From Tetragonia tetragonoides (Eukaryota > Streptophyta > Magnoliopsida > Caryophyllales > Aizoaceae): 64,000 nucleotides of DNA. Within the stretch, counting starts at the first letter, position 1. Each line of letters begins with the position of its first letter. The position numbers were made by a program, and so were the translations under genes. The notes beneath the pieces were generated by a model. It worked only from the letters and a program-made list of their open reading frames with translations, was not told the DNA's origin and made no database searches. Of this stretch, positions 49,225 to 61,458 are shown piece after piece. The stretch spans positions 38,354,766 to 38,418,765 of the forward strand of contig CM076147.1 of assembly GCA_038025085.1 (NCBI GenBank), read 5' to 3'.

Positions 49225-50455
49225 TTAAATTCGAGATAAAATGACATGGGCACCATATTGGGGATTAAGTGTGAGAATATTAATAGGAGCATGGGTATAG
49301 TGTTGGAGTATTCCTCCTACATGGAGGAAGAGCCTAATTAATATGGGTTATATTTGCTTACCATATGGGTTATCCATATGATGTTTAAGTGAAGGGCAAT
49401 TTCGTATATTCACTCCCAAGTGGCTTCCCTTATAAGCCAAAAGGTTAGAAGGGCTGAGTGCAAGAGAGAGAAAGCCTAGACACTCACAAAATCAGGAGAA
49501 AAGTCTAGAAGTGAAGAGGAGAAAGAGAGAAGAGGAGCCACCCACGAATTTTGGTGCTGGCAGCCCAGAAATCCGCCCCGATCGTCGACCAAATGAACTC
49601 CGATCGTCGCGAGATTTTAGCACGTTGTTTCTGACATCCCCCTCTTCAAATCCAACGGTCAGAATTTCATTTGGAGCTCTCTAAGTCAGTTTTATAAATT
49701 CAACTCTTATTTTATACGAAATTGTATTCCACTCTTTTGGGTGATGATTTGGGAGACTTGTTGTGCCAAGGTTGATCCTTGATGATTGTGAATACCTCTA
49801 GTTGATCTAGGGAAGAACTATTGTTGTACCCACTTGTTAATTTGTTGATTAGTGGAGGTTTTGGTACCGTTTGTTAACGGTCCCGTGGTTTTTTCCCCAC
49901 ATCGGGGTTTCCACGTAAATCCTTGCGTCTCCTTGTTTATTTACTGTTTTTTGGGCTGATTTATAATTCCATTTGCTGCTGTCATTTTGGTTCAATATTG
50001 TTTGGTTGCTTGAATTGATTATTGCTCATCTTTGCATCACAACCGGGGAAAAAGTCTTTGTTGCTTTCGCTTGTGTATTTTTGTGCTTTCCCCAACATAT
50101 AGGACGGTGAGAGCTCGAATGTGAAGCGCTGTAAGATCATAGCCAATGCCATATTAGCCTCAACCATGGCGAAATTTTGCCCAATGCATATCTTTGGCCC
50201 CCAACCAAAGGGAAAGAATGAGATATTCCCTCTTGTTGCCTTTGCAATCCCTTCAGAAAATCTCTCAGGGTTGAATTCTTTGGCGTCTTCACCCCACAGT
50301 TTAGGATCATGATGGGTATCGAGTATTGACAAACCAACCATCACACCAGGTGGCACAGAAAGGTCTCCAAGTTTCTTCTCAGAGTCGTATGTCCTCCGTG
50401 ATACTGAATCTACAGGAGGATACAATCTCAGCACCTCATACAGAATCATTGTCAC
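49225..50455 (-). pseudogene. CYP72-family P450 copy C: exon 5 only, split by a solo LTR
   Basis: The minus-strand exon starts at 50455 ([17 protein letters not shown]) and runs to 50103; its last part, 49300..49225, lies beyond a 797-bp insertion. The heme loop reads [10 protein letters not shown] (Arg to Lys). The protein is nearly identical to copy B over this exon, so the duplication or conversion is recent. No exons 1-4 were found between 50461 and 53500. Confidence 0.9.
49301..50097. mobile_element. Solo LTR (797 bp) inserted in exon 5 of P450 copy C
   Basis: Starts TGTTGGAGTATT and ends TTCCCCAACA, the TG...CA form of a retrotransposon LTR, with TATAG duplicated on both sides (49296..49300, 50098..50102). 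No internal retrotransposon genes are present, so it is the product of LTR-LTR recombination. Other P450 copies show the uninterrupted site. Confidence 0.9.
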
Positions 50456-50460
50456 CTACA

Positions 50461-51066
50461 GTCAAGGTAGGTCGTAAATAACAGAGATAGTTAACCCATC
50501 AATTTAGTAGGTCGTAACGTTTAGCTAGAGACCGCTTATGATAATTGGACCAATATAAGTTGGCCGACTACTAAATGCGATGGGCCTAATGGGTCACACG
50601 CTTAAGTAATCGATAGATCAATAATTAATCAATGGACCTAGGAGTCGCATTAGTTAATTAGTAAGAGAGAACGGTAAGTGGGCCTACCTAGGGTTAGCCC
50701 ACTATATGTGAACTCTACAGTTTAAATAGAAGAGAAGGAGGATGTAACCTTGTAACAGGTTTCAACTGACAGCCTCCTTCTCTCATATTTTCTCTCTAAA
50801 CAACCAAACACCTCCATAACCCAAGGAACGGTTCTTTGTGCTCGTTCTCGCTAACGAACGTGTTTGGATTGATCGTATCGATTGCTGCGTGGACTACGGT
50901 AGAGGGATTGCACTTGGAATCCTAATTCGCACATATCGATATTTAATCGATCAACGAGGCACACATCAAAGGTATATATATGTGTATTTAATGACCCATT
51001 ATGTTTCCTGTTTTCTAGTTGTCTTTCGCTTATATGATTAGATCATTACAACTAGATCCTACAATA
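50461..51066. mobile_element. 606-bp insertion of uncertain class, possibly an LTR
   Basis: Lies between the 5' end of copy C exon 5 and an orphan P450 scrap. CCTACA occurs at both edges. It has a TATA-like GTTTAAATAGAAG and a leader-like CGTTCTCGCTAACGAACG, as in an LTR read rightward, but a TG start could not be placed. Confidence 0.45.
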
Positions 51067-51121
51067 TTCCCCCTCGTTGCCTTTGCAATCCCTTCTGAAA
51101 ACCTCTCAGGTTTGAATTCTT
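51067..51121 (-). pseudogene. Orphan 55-bp scrap of P450 exon 5
   Basis: Matches copy D exon 5 at about 53720..53774 (GTTGCCTTTGCAATCCCTTC and CTCAGGTTTGAATTC). It is cut off on one side by the 606-bp insertion and on the other by the satellite array. Confidence 0.8.
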
Positions 51122-51144
51122 TTATCAAACGATCGGGATTATAG

Positions 51145-52940
51145 CCTCTAATGTCCAATAAGAAGCCATTCAAGCCTACCAAGGACCCGATTACCTACCC
51201 CGCTGGTCTCCCATGTCCCCTAAAGTTGTCATGTGCGATGTGGTGCGAAAATAACCACCTTCATTTCGGGCCTCCCGAAAGCTCAAAAACGTGGATTATA
51301 GCCTTTGTTTTCGGCTTTACGGGGCTCGGGTGTCATTTTTGCCCAAACTTCTTCGGGGGTCTACCATGATCCTAGAAGACCCTCGGTGCTCCGGGAGTGT
51401 CATCCAGATCCCTGAACTTCAATATCACCCATGTATTGGGTGTTCTGACTCTTACATCAGTGTCCCGTAAAACGCCCTTCCAAGCCTATCATGGACCGGA
51501 TAAGCCACCCCAAGGGTCTCCCATGTCCCCTAAGGGTGTCCTGTGCGATGTGGTGCGAAAATATCCACCTTATTTTTTGGGCTTTCCGGAAGCTCAAAAA
51601 AGGTGGTAATAACATTCGTTTTCGGCTTCCCCGGGGCTCATGTGTATTTTTTGCCCAAACTTCTTTGGGGAGTCTAGCATGACACTAGAAGACCCTCGGT
51701 GCCCAAGGAGCGTCATACATATCCCTGAACTTCTATATCACCCATGCATTTGGTGTTCCGAATCTTACATCAGTGTCCTGTAAAACGTCCTTCCAACCTT
51801 ATTAGGGGACGAATAATACACCTCAAGGGCCTTCCATGTCCCCTAAGGGCGTCCCGTGCGATGTAGTGCGAAAATAACCACCTTTGTTCCAGGGTCTCCC
51901 GGAAGCTCAAAAACGTGGATTATACCCTTCGTTTTCGGCTTCCCGGGGATCGGGTGTCATTTTTGCCCAAACTTTTTCGTGAGGTCTACCATGACCCTAA
52001 ATGACCTTCGGTGCCCCGGGAGCATCATCCAGATCCCTGAACTTCGATATCACCCATGTATTTGGTGTTCCGACTCTTACATCTATGTCCCGTAAAATGC
52101 CCTTCCAAGCCTATCAGGGACTGGATAAGCCACAAAAAGGGCCTCACATATCCCTTAAGGGTGTCTCGTGCGATGTGGTGTGAAAATATCCATCTTCGTT
52201 TCGGGGCCTCCCAGTAGCTCAAAAACCGTGGATTAGCCTTCGTTTGCTGTTTCCCGAGGCTCGGGTGTCATTTTTGCCCAAACTTTTCTGAGGGGTATAC
52301 CATGACCCTAGAAGACCCTCGGTGCCCCAGGAGCGTCATCCAGGTCCCCGAACTTTGATATTACCCATTTCTTTCGTGTTTCGACTCTTACATCAGTATC
52401 CCGTAAAACGTCCTTCAAGCCTATTAGGGACCGAATAAGCCACTCAAGGGTCTCCCATGTCCCTTAAGGGTGTCCCGTGCGATGTGGTGCGAAAATATCC
52501 AACTTCGTTCCGGAGCCTCCTTCCGAAAGCTCAAAAAACGTGGATTATATCCTTCATTTTTGGCTTTTCGGGGCCTGGGTGTCATTTTTGCCCAAACTTC
52601 TCCGGTGGTCTACCATGACCCTAGAAGACCCTCAGTGCTCCGGGAGCGTCATCCAGATCCCCGACTCTTACATCAGTGTCCCATAACACGCCCTTCCAAG
52701 CCTACCAGAGGCCGGATAAGCCTCACCAAGAGCATCCCATGTCTCCTAAGGGTGTCCCGTGCGATGTGGTGCGAAAATATCCACTTTCGTTCTAGGGCCT
52801 CTCGTAAAGTCAAAAAAGGTGGATTATAGCCTTCGTTTTCGGCTTCCCGGAGCTCAGGTGTCATTTTTGCCCAAACTTGTCTGTGGGGTCTACCATGACC
52901 CAAGAGTACCCTCGATGTCCAGGGAGCGTCATCCAGACAC
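51145..52940. repeat. Satellite array, six units of about 311 bp
   Basis: The landmark GTGCGATG recurs at 51233, 51543, 51856, 52168, 52477 and 52759, giving spacings of 310, 313, 312, 309 and 282 bp. Each unit also has a CCAAACTT(C/T)TTC-like segment, GAAGACCCTCGGTGC and GGGAGCGTCATCCAGATCCC. The DNA is clearly richer in G+C than its surroundings. Open frames inside are by-products of the repeat. Confidence 0.93.
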
Positions 52941-53523
52941 AAGTAGCGTCATCCAAAATAATTTTATGAATGAAAGTCTCCTATTCCCCTCTCAAAATTG
53001 TGCATGCCCAATTATTAAATTCTGGATTTACCACTCCCAGAAAAAAAAAAAAAAAAAATTTCTAAATCCTTCAGTGCATTCTGCAATATGTTCCTTTGCA
53101 AACTGAACATTCCATTCAGTGACATGTTGCGCACAAAACAATTACTCTAAAGTGGTTTGCTGGTGAATCAAGTAGCCGTATTCTCCTCTAGTTTGAACAT
53201 ATCATCGCATTTTTATAAAATATCCACAGAGACGATGCTAACTTACACAGGAACTATAAGAATATTTACACATGGGTAATTGCAGGGTACTAGTTCTAGT
53301 TAGGGATATCATAACCAGAGTCTTCTTGCTTTTGGATTTCCACCCAAATCAAGGTTTTGCAGAATTGCTACTAGCAATGCAATTGTGACTATCTGCTCCA
53401 TTCTGACCTTGCAATATTGCACAAGGGAAATTTGATATCGTATATCCGTATATGAGGTATAAGTATAACTTGTGCTCCAACAAAGCAAACATAGCTCGGA
53501 GAATGTAGTATCCACTCACATCC
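52941..53523. other. 3' flank of P450 copy D
   Basis: Contains an A run near 53041 and the likely 3' untranslated part of copy D, similar to the flank of copy B near 43780..43940. No gene seen. Confidence 0.5.
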
Positions 53524-56500
53524 TTAAATTCGAGATAAAATGACATGAGCACCATATTGGGGTTTAAGTGTCATAATAGTAGTAGGAGCATGGGTATAGG
53601 ATGGTGAGAGCTCAAATGAGAAGCGCTGCAAGATCATAGCCAATGCCATCTTAGCCTCAACAATGGCGAAATTTTGCCCAATGCATATCCTTGGCCCCCA
53701 ACCAAAGGGGAAAAATGATATATTCCCCCTCGTTGCCTTTGCAATACCTTCTGAAAACCTCTCAGGTTTGAATTCTTTCGAATCTTCACCCCACAGTTTA
53801 GGATCATGATGAGTAGCGAGTATTGACAAACCAACCATCGCACCAGGTGGCACAGTAAGGTGTCCAAGTTTCTTCTCAGATTCAAATGTCCTCCGGGATA
53901 TCGAAACCACAGGAGGATACAATCTCAGCACCTCATACAGTATCATTGTCACCTACAAGAAACAGAACAATCCATGGTTAGTTAGTAGCACTAGCACTAG
54001 GACTTGCTCAGTTGCTCTGTATGGACACTATTGCCTAGAAATATCATACTCCATACGACGCAAGATAAAGACCAAGTGCATCCTTACACACAAATACAAT
54101 TAGAAGTTTAGAACCAACATTGTTTTTACTTTAATCTCGTTTGTGATGGGATTTGAAGATGAAGCTATAATCACTTACTATCTTTAGATTGTTCAACCTA
54201 TCAAAATCTGGCTGATTCTTTCCAAATGTTGCCAATACTTCATCTCGTGCTCGTGCTTGCCAATTTTGGTGCTTGCCCAACAAAATCATTGTCCATACTA
54301 GCAACACTGAGGTAGTCTCTTGGCCAGCAAAGTAGAACAACTTGCACTCATCAACCAGATCCTGAAAACTCATCGCTTTGTGTTGCTTGTTACTGTCATA
54401 CTTTTGAGTCTCCTTGAAATTGGATTCCATCAGAATCCCCAATAAGTCATCCTTGGAAGATTCTCCTGCCTCCTTCCTCTTGTCAATAATTCCCTTCAAT
54501 AAGGCTTGTATTTCGGCATTCATTTCCTTCATCCTCTTGTTGTTCCTCGTTGGCACATATCTGAACATGGAACAGTAATCCATTATCCTCAGCCTATAAG
54601 AGGAGCAAATAAATGTGCTATTTGATTGGCAAAATTTTGGCATAACTATAAAATAAGACCCCAGGGAAATTCTACTTCCCATCCTCTTAAGAGCCTATTT
54701 CTTGAACGCCCTTTGTTGTTTTGTTAATCAGACAACTACATGCCATTTCCAAAAATATATATATTGTATAATGGAATTTAGCTCATCAGAAGTGCATTAA
54801 GTCTTATGTGAACCAAATGACGACGCCTAAATATAAATGCTAAAAGTTTAGTGCCATAGTAATTTCAGCTTACTTCCATCCAGGTATGTAAACTGATTGG
54901 AAAAGACGCATAGTCAGTTCTGTCTGTTCTGTGAGGAGTTGGAATATCCTTCTTCCCTCCTCATAACTACTGCCAAATGCAGCTCGAGATATGGCATCTG
55001 CAGAGAGGCTAGTCAGATAAGGCCACACATCTATTTCAAATGAACCTTTTTCTGGTACTATCTTCTCCCATTTGTTAATGGTTTCGATTGTACTGGTGCA
55101 CAGAGCTGGAAGCATAAGCTGCAAAATTCACTTGTGAAAGCAAATTTTAAGATAAAAGATGATATTTAACGTTAGAAGATGTTAGCAACACTTCTTTTTT
55201 AGGGCATTTACAAGTTCTCTTGCTATACTCTTCTTTTTCTTTTAATCAAGCTAAATCAATAATGTTAGCACTATCCTTTGAATATTAGCTTATACTATGA
55301 AGCAATTCATACCTTTAGTTTCTCCAAATGAAATGCAGGGTTAATCAGCTTCCTGTGAGTGGCCCATTTTTCGCCTTCATAGCTTGCAAGGCCAGGGACA
55401 AGTAGGCTAACAAGAGGGTTCAACTTCGGCTTTTGAAAATCATTCATCCTATTGAAGGCATCCCTTATTAGTTCCGGTTCTGTTATGTTAATCAGTGGTA
55501 CAGGCCCCAACCAGCTGAAACAATTTTTACCTGCATTTATACGACACGTATTTGTGAAACTCATCAGTCAAGATGATAGTTATACAATAAGAGATTCAAT
55601 ATTCTTGCCATAGAAGATTTAAGATATAACATGGGCATGCACCTAGTGGCTAGTAAATTTAGTTTAGTGTTCTTGAACAAAATCACTGGCATAGCTAATT
55701 AGCTATGGTGGACTTTCCAATCCAAGAATTCAGGAATTATAAGATTAAATCATCTATGCAAGTTTTACTCGGAGGCTCAAACTGGACAACTCATATCACA
55801 ACCTTTACTAGATTGATATTGATAAATTTTAATAATTGAGCCATAATCCAAGTCAGCACATATAACTTATAAGAGGTGGTTGGCTCAATGGTAAACAAAA
55901 TACAATTTGTACACCAGGTCATGGGTTCAAACCCCTACACAAATAATTCGTGAAATACCCGAGGTCGTGTGTTAGGAGGTGCCCTTTAGCCACGCCCAAA
56001 GAGGAATGAAGTTCTTCTTTACCAAACCAAAAATAAATAAAAAAACTTATAAGATAAGTGAGGTATAAGTGAGGTATCAACCCAAAACCAATTGGTAGTG
56101 AGGGCATAACCACTTGCTTATAGGTATGTGCAAGCCACTAAATCCTTTCATTTCGGACACAACCCACCTCAACACCCATCGCACCCTAACCAACCCATGT
56201 TAGGAAGAACGAAGAAGTGTGGACAAATTAAAGCCTAGCCTACATTGGGCTTGTCACACACGGGCAAACTGTCTGCAAGCCCATACATGAAGGGAGAGTA
56301 GATTGCACGTAAACCCAGTGACGTTACATGTTAAAACCAATTGGACATTAGTGTTAGGTGGAGTAAGGGATACATTCTTTTCTAACTTATTTGACCTTAA
56401 TTCGAGTGAGGACACTGGACATATAAGATAAAAGTAAGGTTTCAACCCAAAATCAATTGGCAATAGGTGAAGTAATCAACTTATTTTTGCTATTCGAAAA

Positions 56501-57021
56501 AAAAAAAAAAAAAAAAGTTGATTACTTCAATCATTGCCAATTAGTTTTGGGTTGAAATCTCACTTTATCTTATATATTCTCACTCAAATTAGGGTCAAAG
56601 AAGTGGAAAAGAATGTATCAATTCAAGGCCACTAAATATTTCCACATCGGACACAACCCAGTTCAATAATATATTATTCAACAAACAAAATAGGATATTA
56701 TTAAGCAATCAAAAGTGCAAAACATGTAAGAGAAGTAAACGATGACATACCATATTTGTTGGCAAGTTGATGTTGGAAAGGGAGGATACGAGTTAAGTGG
56801 TCATTAGTGAAAGGAATTGGTTTTTCTCTTGCTTCTCTACGCATTCTGAAGAGGTCTTTCATGTCTCCATACAAAAATCTGTAGGAATTCCCTTTGAGAC
56901 CTTGTTGCCTGAGGCATCTCTCTAGCTTTCTGGGTGTAAACCAAACCCAATTCACTAATTTCCATGCCCATGAAATTAGAAAAATTGCAACAAATGCCAA
57001 CCCTATAAACACTGCCACCAT
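53524..57021 (-). CDS. CYP72-family cytochrome P450, copy D, intact
   Basis: ER-bound monooxygenase, same family as copy B. Exons on the minus strand: 57021..56751, 55530..55313, 55118..54874, 54560..54179, 53952..53524, giving 514 aa; the two-residue difference from B is in the linker after [11 protein letters not shown]. Anchor [17 protein letters not shown], then [21 protein letters not shown]-helix AGQETTS; ExxR EVLR; PERF; heme loop [10 protein letters not shown] with Cys about 462. All splice sites are GT-AG. Intron 1 is enlarged to 1.2 kb by a SINE and a fold-back repeat. A TATA box lies ~95 bp upstream of the ATG. Its substrate is unknown; triterpenoid oxidation is a reasonable guess from the family. 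Confidence 0.93.
55874..56043 (+). mobile_element. tRNA-derived SINE in intron 1 of P450 copy D
   Basis: Box A TGGCTCAATGG and box B GGGTTCAAACCC are both well formed, spaced as in a tRNA promoter. The 3' end is an A-rich AAATAAATAAAA tail. AACTTATAAG flanks it on both sides (55864..55873, 56044..56053). Confidence 0.88.
56392..56596. repeat. Fold-back repeat in intron 1 of P450 copy D
   Basis: The arm 56392..56482 is largely complementary to 56515..56596 (AAGTAATCAACTT opposite AAGTTGATTACTT, then TTTCAACCCAAAA opposite TTTTGGGTTGAAA). A 20-base A run lies between them. A partial relative sits at 56050..56105. Confidence 0.8.
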
Positions 57022-58001
57022 TTTTGGTTTCTTCACAATCTCTCTCTCTGTCTCTCTCTAGAAAGGACTATAATAAAAAATTAAGCCAGGGGTCAACTAT
57101 AACACAAACTACCCTTTTATATAGAGAGCTTAAATAATTATTTTGGGTGGTCTTGAAAAAATTACTCTCTAAATATGATAAGGGTGATGTATCTGAGGAT
57201 GGTTCATGTGTGTCAACTTCTGTCAAGCGTCAAGTGGTTCAAATCCAAACACCTCAGGCGTTGCGTCACCATGCCTTTCATTTGGAGTTAAAAAGTTATT
57301 GTCCTCGTGGCCCCCTGTCTTTCTTAATTAATTTTATGGAAAATGAATCATGGGTAATGCTTAATTGCTTAGAGGGTGAGAACAATTAAGTCCCATGAGG
57401 TGTTGGATTATCCGAAATTAAAATTGGATGCATCGATTTTAAAATTTTGAGGATTTAAAATTGGAGTAGCTTGCTGTCGATCGTATTTTTAGAAGTGAAT
57501 ACCTACCATCAGCGGTTCCTAACGATCCAAATCCATATTAAAATCAAAATTTATTATATTTTTAAGATCAAATAGCAATACAAATACTTAACCTTGTAAA
57601 CCATAATTGAAATAACGAAAAAAAAAATCATTAAAAATCATTTATATTATTAATATTAGAAATTTCACCATGTGACAATAATCAAAAATTCAAAATATAC
57701 ATGTCGATAAATACGATAAGCAATATCGCTCCCAAGGAGACTTATCTATTAAAAGCATGCTCAATGGCTCATGATGCATACGTCACGAGTTACGCCACGA
57801 TAATAGCTTGTATAAGCGATAAAATCTATTATCAATAAAACAATACTTCGTATAAACTAATTAGCTTGTATACTCTACTTCATATAGGTGGTTACTACTA
57901 GTGTGTAGTTTTGCATCAGGGGAAATTTGATGTGGTTTATGTAGAGTAATTTGTGCTCCAACGAAGCAAAAATAGCTCTGGGAAAGCAGTATCCACTATC
58001 C
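57022..58001. other. Spacer between P450 copies D and E
   Basis: Includes the D promoter (shared by descent with the flank of E at 61500..61640) and AT-rich DNA. No gene supported. Confidence 0.55.
57114..57124 (-). promoter_or_regulatory. TATA box of P450 copy D
   Basis: Minus-strand CTATATAAAAG, 93-103 bp upstream of the ATG at 57021, which leaves room for a ~65-bp leader. The equivalent site of copy E (61529..61539) reads CTACATAAAAG, with the core weakened by one base. Confidence 0.7.
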
Positions 58002-58016
58002 ACTTAGGCACTCACA

Positions 58017-58247
58017 TTGTGGATGAGGTGGGAGCACAAGTGGTAAGCGCCCCACTTTTATAACCCACTGATCAGGGGTTTAAATCCTCATCTTGTAGGG
58101 AGAATAAATATCTCCTCTACCTTTCTTTGTAGGGAGGTTCTCCTCCTCTACTTAAGCCCGTCAGCCCATCAAAAATGGGTTAGCTTGCCTGGCACGTGTG
58201 GTTTGCGGGCTATTACATGCGTTCTTGTAGCAAAAAAAAAAAAAAAA
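58017..58247 (+). mobile_element. tRNA-derived SINE next to the stop of P450 copy E
   Basis: Box-A-like AAGTGGTAAGC, box B GGGTTTAAATCC, a CT-rich middle and a 16-base A tail. ACTTAGGCACTCACA flanks both sides (58002..58016, 58248..58262). The right duplication overlaps the present stop codon of copy E. Confidence 0.88.
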
Positions 58248-58257
58248 ACTTAGGCAC

Positions 58258-61200
58258 TCACAAGTCACATCCTTGAATTCGAGATAAAATTACATGAGCA
58301 CCATCTTGGGGTTTACGTTGGATAATAATAGTAGGAGCATGGGTATAGGACGGTGAGAGCTCAAATGTGAAGCGCTGTAAGATCATAGCCAATGCCAACT
58401 TAGCCTCAACAATGGCGAAATTTTGCCCAATGCATATCCTTGGCCCCCAACCAAAGGGGAAGAATGAGATATTCCCCCTTGTTGCCTTTGCAATCCCTTC
58501 TGAAAACCTTTCAGGGTTGAATTCTTTCGCGTCTTCACCCCACAGGTTAGGATCATGATGAGTATCGAGTATTGACAAACCAACCATCGCACCAGGTGGC
58601 ACACAAAGGTCTCCAAGTTTCGTCTCAAAGTCGGATGTCCTTCGGGTTATCAAAACCAAAGGAGGATACAATCTCAGCACCTCATACAGTATCATTGTCA
58701 CCTATACGAAACAGAAACAATCCACAGTTAGTTAGTAGCACTAGCACTAGCACTTGCTCTGTATGGGTACTTTTGGGGCTAGCAATTTTGTACTTCGTGA
58801 GATAAATGATGTGTCCCTCCTTAGACACAAATACAGTTACCACCAACAACGTCATTCTACTGTATTCTCATCTACAGTGGGATTTGAAGATGAAGTTATA
58901 ATCACTTACTATCTTTAGATGGTTTAACCTCTCAAAGTCTGCCTGATTGTTTCCAAAGGTTGCCAATACTTCTTCTCGTGCTCGTGCTTGCCAATCTTGG
59001 TGCTTGCCCAACAAAATCATCGTCCATACTAGCAACACTGAGGTAGTCTCTTGGCCAGCAAAGTAGAATAACTTGCACTCATCAATCATCTCCTGAAAAC
59101 TCATTCCTTGGTGTCTATTGTTACTGTCATTTTGAGTCTCCTTGAAATTGGATTCCATCAGAATCCCCAACAAGTCATCCTTGGTAGCTTCTCCTGCTTC
59201 CATTGCCTTTTTCCGCTTGTCGATTATTCCCTTCAATAAATCTTGTATTTGGGCGTTAATTGCTCTCATCCTCTTGTTATTCTTTGTCGGCACATATCTG
59301 AAAATGGAGCATTAATCCATCATCAGCCTATAAGAGGAGAAAATAAATGTGTTGTTTTGTTGACAAAACTGTAACTAAGACAATGATAAGGAAAATCTAT
59401 TTCCATCCTCTTAAGAACCCCTTTCTTGAATGCCCTTTTTTCTTAAACAGACAAAAACTACAAGCGATTTCCAGAAACATACTGTATGATGGAATTTAGC
59501 TTATGAGAAGTGCATATTCTTTCACATGATGTTTATTCTTGTGTGAACCAAACGACAGTGCCTAAATATGAATTCTAAAGGTTTAGTGCCAAAACAATCC
59601 TAACTTACTTCCATCCAGGTATATAAACTGATTGGAAAATACGCATTGCCAGTTCCGTCTGTTCGGTAAGGAGTTGGAATATCATTCTTCCCTCCTCATA
59701 ACTACTCCCAAATGCAGCTCGAGAGATGACATCTGCAGAGAGGCTAGTAAGATCAGGCCACACATCTATCTCAGATGACCCTGTTTCTGGTACCATCTTC
59801 TCCCATTTGTTAATCGTCTCGAGTGTACTGGTGCACAAAGCTTGAAGCATAAGCTGCAAATTTTTATATGAAAGCAACTTTTAAGATATAGATGATATTC
59901 AACATTGTAAGATGTCAGTAGAAACAACTCTCATTTTGGGATGATACAAGCTCTTTCTTATACTCTCCTTTTTCGTTTAATCAGGCTACACATCCAACCA
60001 AATGGGACAAAACTCAAAGTTTAAGAAGGGGGGTTCTCAAACCACCAGTCCAATCCCTATTCTCTGAATCTTAGCTTTTACAGTACTATGAAATAAGTTG
60101 TTAACAACACCTTTTGTACAAGCTTATACTATGAAACAATTTATACCTTTAGCTTCTCCAAATGAAACGCCGGGTTAATCAGCTTCCTGTAAGTGGCCCT
60201 TTTTTCGCCTTCATAGCTTGCTAAGCCAGGGGCAAGTAGTCCAATAAGAGGGTTCAACTTCGGCTTTTGAAAATCGTTCATCCTATTGAAGACATCCCTT
60301 ATTAGTTCCGGTTCTGTTATATATTTATCAACGGTACAGGCCCCAACCAGCGGAAATAATGTTTCCCTGCATTTATATGTCACATATATCATATATGTGA
60401 AACTTCATGAAGCTAAGGTTTCTGAAGCTTTTTATGCAATAATTAAGGGATTCAATATTCTTGTCAGAGAATATTTACGATTTCGCATGGGCGTGTGCAC
60501 CTAGCATTTTACTTGAATCACTTATTCTGCTGTAGATAGACCACTGTCCTAAAACACTTTGTTTCCTCACTAATGGGGGACACTAGCTTTTACACAACCA
60601 TTTATACCTTCAAAATTTTGAAGGTTTTCCAATAGTACCCACACCTCTTATTATAGTCCTTCATTGTTTACGAACAGATCAAATAACACCTCAGACATTA
60701 GGAGTGTTCTTTTTCACTTACTCAATAATTGGCTCAGATTAGTTATCTACCTTTCTCTCACAAATTAGGATGGGTTGTGTAGGCCTAAACTGAGCTGAAT
60801 TCAATACTACTAAATTGAAAGGAACACCAATGAACACCACCTAACCAAATGTATGATTCCAAACTAAACTAAACTAAACTAAACATCATTGAACTGAATT
60901 GAAACTCATTGCTGGCACAAGACCACCGCCGAACTGAATTGGACTGAACAACCAGGTAAGCCCTAAGAAACACACCCTAATATACTTCAGTTCAGTTCAT
61001 TGGAGTTCAGTTCAATTTACTTATGAAAAAGAACCCACTCTATAGCATACCAATGTATGTACAATACTATGGTATATGCAAATTAACTAGGGAATTTGGT
61101 AGAAAATTTATCAAACTAACTATACAAAAGAAATGTTCATTGAGCAATTAAAAGTGCAAAACATAAAATTAAAGGAGCTCACTTACCATATTTGTTGGCC

Positions 61201-61458
61201 TGTTGCTGTTGGAAAGGGAAGATTCGAGTTAAGTAGTCATTCGTGAAAGGAATTGATTTTTCTCTTTCTTCTTTTTGCATCCTCAAAATGTCTTTCATGT
61301 CCCCAAACAAGAATCTGTAGGAATTCCCTTTGAGGCCTTGTTGCATGAGACACCTCTAGCTTTCTGGGTTTAAACCAAATCCAATTCACTAATTTCAATG
61401 CCCATGGAATTAGAAAAATTGCAACAAATGCCAGCACCCCTATAAACACTGCCACCAT
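58258..61458 (-). pseudogene. CYP72-family P450 copy E, full exon set but frameshifted
   Basis: All five exons are present on the minus strand: 61458..61187, 60366..60147, 59853..59609, 59297..58910, 58701..58258. Exon 1 lost 2 bases after PRKLE (RCLRQQ becomes out of frame) and gained a codon in the anchor. Exon 2 gained TA in a TA-rich spot, making it 220 rather than 218 bp. The usual stop TAA became CAA, extending the frame by QGCDL to a TGA at 58258. I-helix AGQETTS, PERF and heme loop [10 protein letters not shown] are intact in exons 4-5, so decay is recent. Sequencing error could mimic the small indels, but two independent ones and the lost stop argue for a true pseudogene. Confidence 0.88.
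60711..61040. mobile_element. Tourist-like MITE in intron 1 of P450 copy E
   Basis: GGAGTGTTCTTTTTCAC at the left pairs with AAAAAGAACCCACTC at the right. The interior has AACTAAACTAAACT and AGTTCAGTTCA repeats like 12437..12702. Confidence 0.65.

Noticed and set aside
51151..53106. Several open frames of 60-119 codons
   Set aside because: They repeat with the ~311-bp satellite unit and are not conserved as proteins between units.
55874..55945. Possible tRNA gene with TGGCTCAATGG and GGGTTCAAACCC
   Set aside because: Box spacing and the A-rich tail with a 10-bp duplication fit a SINE; the acceptor stem does not pair.
57147..57389. An 80-codon open frame upstream of P450 copy D
   Set aside because: It overlaps promoter sequence shared with copy E, where the frame is not kept.
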